A DNA stretch of 54,521 nucleotides, from assembly GCA_022824865.1 (NCBI GenBank), contig JAJDZD010000077.1:1-54521 (forward strand), written 5' to 3'. Source of the DNA: Chloroflexota bacterium. Lineage in GTDB: Bacteria > Chloroflexota > UBA11872. Below, piece by piece: positions 16,672 to 24,593 of the stretch. Both the position numbers and the translations under genes were made by a program. Numbering within the stretch: position 1 is the stretch's first letter; every line of letters begins with the position of its first letter. The notes under the pieces were generated by a model. The model ran no database searches. It saw only the letters and a program-made list of their open reading frames with translations, and was not told the origin of the DNA.

Positions 16672-17847
16672 ATGCGCGTCGCGATCGACATCACGGCCGC
16701 CGCGACGCAACAGGCCGGGATCGGCCGGTCGGTTCGGGAGCTGATCAATGCGCTGGTCGTACAGCCTGACCGGCCCGACCTGACGCTGGTGTACACGCGC
16801 CGTGGGCCGTCGCGGGAGGCGGATGGGCTGGCCGTGCATGAGCGGGTCCGCGTTCGCCGGATTCCCGTTTCGCCCCGGGTTGCGCTGGCAACCTGGTTCA
16901 AGGCACGGCTTCCGGTGCCGGGTGAAGCCCTGGCCGGACCGGCGCGGATTTTCCATGGTCCGGACTTCACGCTGCCGCCGCTGGCGGCCGCCCACGGGGT
17001 GGTGACCGTTCACGACCTGTCGTACGTGATCCGTCCGCAGGACGCGCACCCGCGCCAGCGCCGGTTCCTGGAGAAGGCCGTACCGAAGTCGATCGATCGC
17101 GCCCGACTGATCATTGCGGTCTCGGAGGCCACCAAGCGCGACCTGATGCAGCGCTACGGGGTACGACCACACCGGATTCGTGTCGTTCCCAATGCCGTGC
17201 CGGATTGGTTTGGGCCGGTCGCCAACCACGAGGAGCTGGCGGCGGTGCGGAAGCAACTGGAGCTACCGGAATGCTTCGTGCTCTCGGTGGGAACCATCCA
17301 GCCGCGCAAGAACATCGAGGGGCTGGCCCGGGCCGTATCGCTGGCGTCGGCGCGTTGCGGAGTCCCTACCATCGAACACATACATGCCGGCGGCGAAGGG
17401 TGGCTGTGTGACCGCGTGTACGCCGCTATTGAGCAGGCCGGGGACCGTGTTCGCTTCCTGGGCCGCGTAAGCGACGCCACCCTGCGCGCCCTCTATTCGC
17501 TGGCCTCCGTGTATGCCTATCCAAGCCACGGCGAGGGGTTTGGCATTCCCATCCTGGAGGCGTTTGCCTGTGGGTGTCCTGTCCTGACCTCGGATTCGCC
17601 GGCTACAACCGAAGTTGCCGCCGGCGCCGCGCTTACGGTGGATCCTTCGGATCCCGAGGCGTTGGCGGACCGACTCAACATCCTGCTTACTGATGAATCG
17701 CGCCGAAACGAACTGATCGAGCGCGGACATAAGCGGCGGTGGGATTTCTCCTGGCGTCGGTCCGCGCAGCGCCTGACCGAGGTCTACCGGGAAGCGGCTG
17801 CGGGGCCGCCGGCGCCGCAGCCCTCCGGCGCGCCCCGAGGCGGCTAG
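16672..17847 (+). CDS. Glycosyltransferase family 4
   Basis: A 391-aa GT-B glycosyltransferase. N-terminal MRVAIDITAAATQQAGIGRSVRELI, a linker with VPNAVPDWF, the C-terminal donor domain beginning FVLSVGTIQPRKNIEGL, and the EX7E-type motif in YPSHGEGFGIPILEAFACGCPVL. It starts 2 bp after the previous gene and is co-transcribed. Its donor and acceptor sugars are unknown. Confidence 0.9.
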   Translation: MRVAIDITAAATQQAGIGRSVRELINALVVQPDRPDLTLVYTRRGPSREADGLAVHERVRVRRIPVSPRVALATWFKARLPVPGEALAGPARIFHGPDFTLPPLAAAHGVVTVHDLSYVIRPQDAHPRQRRFLEKAVPKSIDRARLIIAVSEATKRDLMQRYGVRPHRIRVVPNAVPDWFGPVANHEELAAVRKQLELPECFVLSVGTIQPRKNIEGLARAVSLASARCGVPTIEHIHAGGEGWLCDRVYAAIEQAGDRVRFLGRVSDATLRALYSLASVYAYPSHGEGFGIPILEAFACGCPVLTSDSPATTEVAAGAALTVDPSDPEALADRLNILLTDESRRNELIERGHKRRWDFSWRRSAQRLTEVYREAAAGPPAPQPSGAPRGG

Positions 17848-17871
17848 CTAGAATGCGTCGGAGCGCCCGCG

Positions 17872-18510
17872 TTGAACCCTGAACACATCCCAACGTACGC
17901 CCTCGTAGGCGTGATTACCTACCTGATCGGCAGCGTGCCGGCGGCGCTGCTGGCGACGGCGATCCTCAAGCGGTCGGACCTACGCAACACCGGTTCCGGC
18001 AACCTAGGCATCCAGAACACGTTCTTCCGAGCCGGCAAGCTTCCCGCCATCATCGCCCTGCTCTGGAACGTGGCGGCCGCCGCCTCGTCGGTGCTGCTGG
18101 CGCGCGCGCTGGCGCCCAACGAACCCGTGGTTGAGCTCATCGCGATTACTGCGGTGACGACGGGAAGCATGTGGCAGGTCTTCGTGCGTTTTCGCGGAAG
18201 CCGGGGAACCACCACCATGGGTTTTGGGCTGCTCGTGGCCCAACCCGCTATTTGGGCCGTCTGCCTGGGTATCTGGCTGCTGGCCTTGCTGCCACGACGT
18301 CGAACGACTGACGCAACCCCAACGGTGCATGCACTGCTACCGGCTGTCTTTGGTCTATACGCGCTGTTCGGGCAGCCTGATTTGTGGTGGATCTACGCGA
18401 TCTGGGGCGCCGTATTGGGCGGGTTGCTTGAATTGAAACGGCGAACCAGCCCTGACGACGCCATGGCGCTCGGCCTGTATCGACGCTTCGGCGTCAACGT
18501 GCACGAGTAG
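17872..18510 (+). CDS. Divergent PlsY-like membrane protein
   Basis: A 212-aa membrane protein resembling the acyl-phosphate:glycerol-3-phosphate acyltransferase PlsY. Motif 1 is kept (YLIGSVPAALLATAI ... NTGSGNLGIQNTFF). Motif 2 is degenerate (WQVFVRFRGSRGTTTMG instead of a His...GGKG loop) and no HRxN-type motif 3 is seen. The predicted catalytic and phosphate-binding residues are therefore altered, and a different role inside the glycan operon is possible. The TTG at 17872 is the only start that leaves the first helix intact. The stop is TAG, in the same frame as the next gene. Confidence 0.7.
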   Translation: MNPEHIPTYALVGVITYLIGSVPAALLATAILKRSDLRNTGSGNLGIQNTFFRAGKLPAIIALLWNVAAAASSVLLARALAPNEPVVELIAITAVTTGSMWQVFVRFRGSRGTTTMGFGLLVAQPAIWAVCLGIWLLALLPRRRTTDATPTVHALLPAVFGLYALFGQPDLWWIYAIWGAVLGGLLELKRRTSPDDAMALGLYRRFGVNVHE

Positions 18511-18528
18511 CCGCGCGAGGCCCGCGCG

Positions 18529-19587
18529 CTGCGCGTCGCGTTCAACGCCTACTTCCGGCGCTATCCGGATACCGGGTCCGGGCAGTACCTGAGTTCGCTG
18601 ATTCAAGCTCTGCGGGCCGGGTATCCCGGTCTGGAGATACGCGAGCATGCGCCGCCGCGGTTCCTCCGTGGTCGCGTGGGGAAGGTGGCCTGGGAGCAAG
18701 TGCTGTGGCCCCGGCAAGCGCAGGGCGCCCTCGGGCACGTGCCGTACCTGGCTCCGCCAGTGCTGTCGCCGCAGACGGTGGTGACGGTCCACGATCTGAT
18801 CCCTCTGGCCTTGCCGGCCTACGGCGCCGGTCGGGGCCAGGATCTCTATTTCCGGTTGGTTCGAGTGGGTTTGCGGCGGACGCGTACCCTGATAGCCGAC
18901 TCGGAATGGACTCGCAAAGATCTCGCGAGGCTCACCGGTGTGCCGCCCGAAAGGGTTCACGTCGTGCCTCTCGGTGTAGATGAACGCTTTTTCCCCGGTG
19001 ACGCGGCTGCCCGGAATGACGCCCGTCGGCGGCTGGGTTTACCTGACCGGTTTGCACTGTTCCTCAGTACGCGGGATCTGCGGAAGAACCTGGGCGTGGT
19101 GTTGGCGGCTTGGCCGGAGGTCTGGCGCGCTTGCCGCCTGCCGCTGGTGATCGCTGGACGAGCCCCGCGCCAGGGAAGCCGTGTCTTCGTGGACTGGTTC
19201 GCGGATCTTGAATCGAGCGCCGAATCCTGGCTGCGCGTCCTTGGTCCCGTGGACGAGCGCAATAAGCCCGACCTCTATCGTGCTGCTGACGTCTTCGTGT
19301 TCCCGTCCCGCTACGAAGGCTTTGGCCTGGATCCACTCGAAGCCATGGCCAGCGGCGTACCGGTCGTGGCTGCCAACGCAACCTCTCTGCCTGAGGTGGT
19401 TGGCGACGCCGGGCACCTCCTGCCGCTGGACGATCCCGCGGCATGGACCGAAGCCGTGACAGACATCGCCGTCAATGCCGGAAAGGCCAACGACATGCGC
19501 GAGCGCGGGCTTGCCCGAGCCGCGTCCTTCACCTGGGCGCGCACCGCCGAGCAAACGCATGCCATTTATCGGCAGGTGGCCGCGTGA
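18529..19587 (+). CDS. Glycosyltransferase family 4, probable CTG start
   Basis: A GT4 enzyme (352 aa). The reading frame is family-like from LRVAFNAYFRRYPDTGSGQYL onward, but there is no ATG, GTG or TTG in frame between the PlsY-like stop (TAG, 18508-18510) and the GTG at 18676, which is far inside the conserved N-terminal domain. A CTG at 18529 begins the expected N-terminus and has GAGG 8 nt upstream, so it is the best start. The donor domain includes HVVPLGVDERFF, LFLSTRDLRKNLG and FPSRYEGFGLDPLEAMASG. The stop overlaps the next start (GTGA). Confidence 0.82.
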   Translation: MRVAFNAYFRRYPDTGSGQYLSSLIQALRAGYPGLEIREHAPPRFLRGRVGKVAWEQVLWPRQAQGALGHVPYLAPPVLSPQTVVTVHDLIPLALPAYGAGRGQDLYFRLVRVGLRRTRTLIADSEWTRKDLARLTGVPPERVHVVPLGVDERFFPGDAAARNDARRRLGLPDRFALFLSTRDLRKNLGVVLAAWPEVWRACRLPLVIAGRAPRQGSRVFVDWFADLESSAESWLRVLGPVDERNKPDLYRAADVFVFPSRYEGFGLDPLEAMASGVPVVAANATSLPEVVGDAGHLLPLDDPAAWTEAVTDIAVNAGKANDMRERGLARAASFTWARTAEQTHAIYRQVAA

Positions 19588-20681
19588 GGGTGCTGCTGGC
19601 ATCCAAGGCACTGGTCGTGGGGGCGCACCATGACAAGCTGCGTGCGCTGGGCGCCAATCCGGAACTGGACCTGCTGGCGGTCTCACCGGACCGCTGGGTT
19701 GAGCAAGGGCGCGCGCAGATCGCCGAGCGTCCACCTCCCCGCGGTTACGAGATTGTCTACACGCCGCTGGCCCTGAATGGGCGCTATCACCTTTTCTGGT
19801 TCCGCCGGCTGCGCCAGGTCATGCGCCACTTCCGTCCTGACGTGCTCCACATCGATGAGGAGCCGTACAACCTGGCGACGGCCATTGCCTGCCGTGACGC
19901 CGTGCGCTATGGAGTTCGTCCGGTCTTCTTCGCCTGGCAGAACCTCTACCGGCGCTATCCGCCGCCGTTTCGCTGGCTCGAGCGCTACGTGCTTGAGCGA
20001 GCTGACGCCATCGTGGGCAGCGAAGCCGCGAGCGACGTACTTCGGCGCAAAGGCCACGCGCGCCGAATCGAGGTGATCCCGCAGTTTGGCGTTGATCCGG
20101 AACTGTTCGCGCCTCGCCCGCAGCCGCGGGAGCCGGATCGGTTCGTGGTTGGCTACGCGGGCAGGCTGGTCCCGGCCAAGGGCGTGGACGTGCTGATCCG
20201 CGCGGTTGGATCCATCGGAGACGGGGTGACGCTTCGCCTTGCAGGAACCGGAGCCGCCGAGCCCGACCTGCGCGGCATGTCATCGGCCATGCCGGGGGTT
20301 GTATTCGAGGGCGCGCTGCCCAGCGCCGACATGCCGGAGTTCTACAACGGCCTGGACGTGTTCGTGCTTCCGACGGTGGGGCGACGGGGCTGGACGGAGC
20401 AATTTGGCCGTGCGGCCGTCGAAGCCATGGCCTGCGGAGTACCCACGGTGGTGTCTTCGACGGGCGAACTCCCGCAGGTCGTCGGCCAGGCCGGTGTGGT
20501 TACGCCTCCCGCCGACTCGCACGCGCTGGCGGATGCTCTGAAACGTCTGCGCGACGACCCAGCCCGCCGCGAGCAACTCGCCGAGGCTGGTCGGGCCCAC
20601 GTGCTGGATCGCTACACCACCCAGGCGGTGGCCGATGCGACGGCCGGCTTCTATCGCCGGATTGCCGGCGGCGATGCGTAG
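19584..20681 (+). CDS. Glycosyltransferase family 4
   Basis: A GT4 enzyme (365 aa) starting at the GTG at 19584, which overlaps the previous stop by 4 bp. An open frame upstream to 19443 lies inside the previous gene and is rejected. N-terminal VRVLLASKALVVGAHHDKLRAL, middle DVLHIDEEPYNLAT, then RIEVIPQFGVDPELFAP, VGYAGRLVPAKGVDVL and the EX7E-region WTEQFGRAAVEAMACGVP. It is the last gene of the plus-strand glycan operon, ending 5 bp from the convergent oxidoreductase gene. Confidence 0.9.
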   Translation: MRVLLASKALVVGAHHDKLRALGANPELDLLAVSPDRWVEQGRAQIAERPPPRGYEIVYTPLALNGRYHLFWFRRLRQVMRHFRPDVLHIDEEPYNLATAIACRDAVRYGVRPVFFAWQNLYRRYPPPFRWLERYVLERADAIVGSEAASDVLRRKGHARRIEVIPQFGVDPELFAPRPQPREPDRFVVGYAGRLVPAKGVDVLIRAVGSIGDGVTLRLAGTGAAEPDLRGMSSAMPGVVFEGALPSADMPEFYNGLDVFVLPTVGRRGWTEQFGRAAVEAMACGVPTVVSSTGELPQVVGQAGVVTPPADSHALADALKRLRDDPARREQLAEAGRAHVLDRYTTQAVADATAGFYRRIAGGDA

Positions 20682-20686
20682 GTCGC

Positions 20687-21958
20687 CTAGCCGCTAACGA
20701 TGTCCCCTTCGACCGGATCGGCGCGGATGCCCTGAGCTTCGACCCATTCGATGGCGGCTTCGATCTCGGATCGTTCGCCTTCCAACATCAGCTGCACCCA
20801 GCCGATGCCGGCGTCGATGTCGGCCCGGCGTACGTTGAACTTCAGGTGAAAGCGCCGCGCGATCTCGTACAGGATCGGCTCCTGGATTCGATCCGACGGA
20901 TAGGTGAACTGGATGCGAATCCTGGCCAGCCCGTGATCAGGCCGCCGTTCGCTCGTGGGGTGAACATCGTCGTCGATATCCACCGGCGCTCCGCGCTCGG
21001 CGGATTCGCGGAGCGCATCCAGCACTCGCAGCGTACGGACCGCGTCATGCCCGTCCACGCTGGGCGGGCGGCCGATGTGCACGGCGGCGGCGAACTCGGC
21101 CATTTCGGCGTCGTACATCGGCTGCAGTGGGTCTGCCTGCACGAACTCGACCGTGGGGAGCCGGTACTCGTGGGCGCCGGCACTCTCGATGTCGATCCGA
21201 TTGTTCGTCCAGTCCGAGCGGATTCGTCCCCGGTCGCCGGTGATCTCCAGGTGGTCGTAGGCAATTCCGGCGGCCTGGCTCAGGCTGATCGTGGCGCTGA
21301 CGCCGTCGGCGAACTCGATGACGCCGGAAATCGACTCATCGCTGCCCGTGTCGTCGCGGAACGTCATCATCGCGTAGGCGCGAACGACCGGTTGGCGGTG
21401 CAACCACAGCAGCTGGTCGACCAGATGGGATCCGAGGAAGAGCAACTGCCCGCCGCCGCGGGCAGGATCGGCCAGCCAGCCCGGCAGCGGAGGGCTGCCC
21501 TTGGCGGCCGCCAGGGTGCGAATGTTGCCGATTACGCCACGGCGGACCAGGTTGCGCGCGCGGGTGCGCACCTCGTTGAAGCGCAAGCAATACGCGGGCA
21601 TGAATGTCAGGTCGCGGGCATGGGCGGCCTCAACGACGTCCGCGACTTCCGGCGCATTCAGTCCCGCCGGCTTTTCCACCAAGACATGCAGCCCGGCCTC
21701 AAGGCAGGCACGCGTTACCGGCGCCAATTCATCGTGCGGCACGGCAACCACCGCCGCGTCCGCATACGAGCCCGCGGTCAAGGCTTCGACGCTGGTCAGC
21801 ACTTCAGCCACGCCATGGGCGGCCCAGCGCGCGGCTTCCGCGTTCACATCAACGCACGCGCTGAGGGCCACGCCGTCCGTATGCCAGACGGCCGGCGCCA
21901 GGCGGGTGGATCCGTGGCTGCCACACCCGATCAAGGCGATGCGAAGGTCAGATGGCAT
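20687..21958 (-). CDS. Gfo/Idh/MocA oxidoreductase with C-terminal NIL domain
   Basis: A 423-aa NAD(P)-dependent oxidoreductase. The Rossmann part begins RIALIGCGSHGSTRL, with the conserved EKPAGLNAPE (about 95-104) and a substrate-domain GGGQLLFLGSHLVDQLLWL. The last 80 residues (about 344-423) are not part of this family. They read IRIQFTYPSDRIQEPILYEIARRF ... GWVQLMLEGERSEIEAAIEWVEAQGI, a NIL domain of the kind found at the C-terminus of methionine-importer ATPases and as a stand-alone fold. No frameshift is seen at the join. It may sense a small molecule; the substrate is unknown. Confidence 0.85.
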   Translation of the reverse strand: MPSDLRIALIGCGSHGSTRLAPAVWHTDGVALSACVDVNAEAARWAAHGVAEVLTSVEALTAGSYADAAVVAVPHDELAPVTRACLEAGLHVLVEKPAGLNAPEVADVVEAAHARDLTFMPAYCLRFNEVRTRARNLVRRGVIGNIRTLAAAKGSPPLPGWLADPARGGGQLLFLGSHLVDQLLWLHRQPVVRAYAMMTFRDDTGSDESISGVIEFADGVSATISLSQAAGIAYDHLEITGDRGRIRSDWTNNRIDIESAGAHEYRLPTVEFVQADPLQPMYDAEMAEFAAAVHIGRPPSVDGHDAVRTLRVLDALRESAERGAPVDIDDDVHPTSERRPDHGLARIRIQFTYPSDRIQEPILYEIARRFHLKFNVRRADIDAGIGWVQLMLEGERSEIEAAIEWVEAQGIRADPVEGDIVSG

Positions 21959-22003
21959 AGGTGATCGGGGCCCAGGCGGCAGGTCCCCGCATTCTAGGCG
22001 ACG

Positions 22004-22840
22004 CTAAAAGTCGCGGCGCTCGAAGGCCCGGACGGCGAATCCCAGGGTCAGCGCCAGGTGCAGGGCCGCGATCAGCAACATCCAGCCGGACGGCGGGTTG
22101 CTTGCGCCGAACGGTCCCGCGCTCAGTTCGCCGGCGAAGCCGCCGGTTGCCAGTTGGGCGCTGGCCATGTCCCACATGGCCCGGGTCGGCACGAGCACGC
22201 TGCTGAAGACGCCAATGTTGAACATCACGGCGCTTTCGAGCACGTCGCCGATCTGCTCGATTACACCGCCGATCAACGCGGTGGCATAGAGCGTGAATAC
22301 GATCACGCCATTCGGCAGCGCGCTCAGCCGCGAGCTTCCCGCCAGCGCCAGGCCGATCAGCAGCATCGCGGCCAGCAGCATCAGGAACGGTCCGGACCAG
22401 CTGGCGCCGACGACCTCGCCGGTAATCACGGCCACGATCAGAATCATCAGGCTCGCCGATACGCCGATGAAGACGGCCAGCATCAACGTGAAGCCAACGA
22501 ACTTTCCAAAGACGATCTCGCTGCGGCGGACCGGCCGCGCCGCGATGGCGTGCAGGGTGCCCTGGTCCACTTCGCCCGATAGGGCGCCAACCGAGAGAAA
22601 GACGGCTAGCACCGAGGCAATGAAGTTCAGACTCCACAAGCCGCCCACCAGCATCAGGCTTACGACGCCTTCGGTCAGTCCCGGCGGCCCGCCCTGGGTC
22701 TCTTGCAAGTCGCGGTATCCGAACCAGACTCCGACCCCGTAGAGCACCAGGTAGCCGAGCGTCAGCAGCGCGGCCGCCAGCACCACCCGGCGCCGTAGTG
22801 CCTCCCGAAGCGTGAAGAAGGCGATCAGGTGGGTGCTCAC
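22004..22840 (-). CDS. ABC-2 type transporter permease
   Basis: A 278-aa membrane protein with about six helices and the ABC-2 pattern: N-terminal TLREALRRRVVLAAALL, ALSGEVDQGTLHAIAARPVRRSEIVFGKFVG in the coupling region, and hydrophobic helices to the end (WMLLIAALHLALTLGFAV). The start overlaps the ATPase gene by 4 bp. It is the last gene of a six-gene minus operon. Export of a lipid or glycan is plausible; the substrate cannot be deduced. Confidence 0.85.
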   Translation of the reverse strand: MSTHLIAFFTLREALRRRVVLAAALLTLGYLVLYGVGVWFGYRDLQETQGGPPGLTEGVVSLMLVGGLWSLNFIASVLAVFLSVGALSGEVDQGTLHAIAARPVRRSEIVFGKFVGFTLMLAVFIGVSASLMILIVAVITGEVVGASWSGPFLMLLAAMLLIGLALAGSSRLSALPNGVIVFTLYATALIGGVIEQIGDVLESAVMFNIGVFSSVLVPTRAMWDMASAQLATGGFAGELSAGPFGASNPPSGWMLLIAALHLALTLGFAVRAFERRDF

Positions 22841-23748
22841 ACGTCGCCCCGTTCGGCTACGCGTACGAACAGGTCTTCCAGCGAATCGCCGACTTGCCGC
22901 ACGTCGTAGACGGGCACACCGGCTTCGATCATCCGGCGGATGAGCCTGGCGGTCTCGTCATCGTTGGCAACGCGCACACGAAGCCGGCCGTTGATGTGTC
23001 GTACGCCGCCCTCGCCAAGAGTCTCTCGGGCAGCGGCCTCGGCGCCCTCGCCGGCGCGAAGCTCGATTTCCTGCGCGTTCAGGAGCTCGTCCAGCTTGCC
23101 CTCGGCCACTATCGACCCGTGATCAATGATGGCGACCCGGTCGCAGACCTGTTCGACCTCGGACAGCAGGTGTGAATTCAGAAACACTGTCACGCCGCAT
23201 TCGCCGAGTTCCCGGATGCGGTCCCGCACGTCGCGGCGCCCGATGGGATCGAGCGCCGAGGTCGGCTCGTCGAGGATGACCAGCCGCGGCTCGCCCACCA
23301 GGGCCTGCGCCAGGCCGACGCGCTGCATCATGCCCTTGGAAAACGTGGAAATCCGGTCGTTCGCCCGATCCTTCAGCCCCACAAGTTCCAGCAGTTCCCG
23401 CACACGCCGGCTGCGCACGTCAGCGGAAACGCGCGCCAACCGTGCGTGAAAGTGCAGCAACTCGGACGCTGTCAGCCAGTCGTGGAACCGGAACGTCTCG
23501 GGCAGGTACCCGACCTCGGCCCGCGCCGCCAGGCTGCCGACCGGTTGACCCAGGACCTCGATCTCGCCGGCGGTGGGGTACGTGAGACCCAAGACCATCT
23601 TGACGATCGTGCTTTTGCCCGCGCCGTTGGGCCCCAGGAACCCAAATACTTCGCCATGCGCCACCGACAGGCTGACGTCGTCGACGGCCAGCGTGCGGCC
23701 ATAGCGCTTGCTGACGCCAGACAGGTGGATCGCCGCCGGCTGGCTCAA
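22837..23748 (-). CDS. ABC transporter ATP-binding protein
   Basis: A 303-aa ATPase with Walker A GPNGAGKS (39-46), an ABC signature region FSKGMMQRVGLAQAL (ABC-2 style, not strict LSGGQ), Walker B RLVILDEPTSALDP and the H-loop LNSHLLSEVE. A C-terminal regulatory part (about 220-303) follows. It drives the adjacent permease. It overlaps the upstream gene of unknown function by 4 bp and the permease by 4 bp. Confidence 0.92.
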   Translation of the reverse strand: MSQPAAIHLSGVSKRYGRTLAVDDVSLSVAHGEVFGFLGPNGAGKSTIVKMVLGLTYPTAGEIEVLGQPVGSLAARAEVGYLPETFRFHDWLTASELLHFHARLARVSADVRSRRVRELLELVGLKDRANDRISTFSKGMMQRVGLAQALVGEPRLVILDEPTSALDPIGRRDVRDRIRELGECGVTVFLNSHLLSEVEQVCDRVAIIDHGSIVAEGKLDELLNAQEIELRAGEGAEAAARETLGEGGVRHINGRLRVRVANDDETARLIRRMIEAGVPVYDVRQVGDSLEDLFVRVAERGDV

Positions 23749-24593
23749 CGCTCGACCTTCGCAGTCTCGGCCAGCTGAAGGAGATCCTCGGGCGCCAAAG
23801 GACCGGTCAGGACCAATTGCGATCTATCCCGCATCCACATGACGGCCGGCTCCCCGCTCGGAATTTCCGTGAGCGCCGGTTCGGCGGGCCTCGTCTCGTC
23901 GTCGACCTCGAGTCCCAGCGCCACCCGAACCAGGGGAATGTCCAGCACGTCTGTCTCGCGGCTGACGATTGGGGGGAGGAAGGCCTGGGTGATCAGGTCG
24001 GCCAACAGCTCCAATTCGCGCGGCGGGAGACCGGTGACGAGCGGCGCCTCGACCTGGTAGAGCGTTATCACGCCGCCGTCTCTGCCATTCGCCGGCCAGG
24101 TACTGACCACCAGGGCGCCGCCAGCGACCGTGAGCTCGTCCGTCCCGAGTCGACGGGCGAGCCGTCGCGAGGGAAACCCGGGCGCCAGCACGGCGGCCAG
24201 GTCGGCCGTGTCCAGGCCCAGGGTCAGCGTCCCGAATGTCGTGACGCTGCGCGCGGGGTCGCCTGAATAGTCGGCCGGCGGGTCAATCTCGAAGACTCCA
24301 AAGGGGAGGTCGTCGATGTCCGCCGATGTTGCGTCGGGGATCGACGTCGTGGGATCCACGCTTACGATTTCAACAACGTCAGCCAGGGTCGGCGCCGGCG
24401 TGGCGGCCTCGGTTGGCGCCGTTGTGTCGGCCTGGCTGACATCCTCGTCAAGTTCCAGCGGTGACACCCGCAGCCAGCCCAACACGGTATGCGTGATGTC
24501 TCGCGCCGGGGCGACGGTAATGAGCAACACCACGGCCAGCGTGATCGAGACTACGGCAGCCCAGAGAACGGGGGAGCGGACGACCTCTCTCAC
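23745..24593 (-). CDS. Membrane-anchored protein of unknown function in the ABC operon
   Basis: A 282-aa protein. A single N-terminal transmembrane helix (about 10-27) is followed by a low-complexity Thr/Ala/Glu stretch (50-75) and then a soluble domain. The C-terminal motif MWMRDRSQLVLTGPLAPEDLLQLAETA resembles the end of DUF4367/anti-sigma-type domains; this similarity is by eye only. It overlaps the GT87 gene and the ATPase gene by 4 bp each. It may be an extracytoplasmic regulator or accessory subunit of the ABC system. Confidence 0.6.
   Translation of the reverse strand: MREVVRSPVLWAAVVSITLAVVLLITVAPARDITHTVLGWLRVSPLELDEDVSQADTTAPTEAATPAPTLADVVEIVSVDPTTSIPDATSADIDDLPFGVFEIDPPADYSGDPARSVTTFGTLTLGLDTADLAAVLAPGFPSRRLARRLGTDELTVAGGALVVSTWPANGRDGGVITLYQVEAPLVTGLPPRELELLADLITQAFLPPIVSRETDVLDIPLVRVALGLEVDDETRPAEPALTEIPSGEPAVMWMRDRSQLVLTGPLAPEDLLQLAETAKVER

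Noticed and set aside
18676..19587. Automatic start at 18676 for the GT4 gene
   Set aside because: It would remove 49 residues of the conserved N-terminal domain that are clearly readable upstream.
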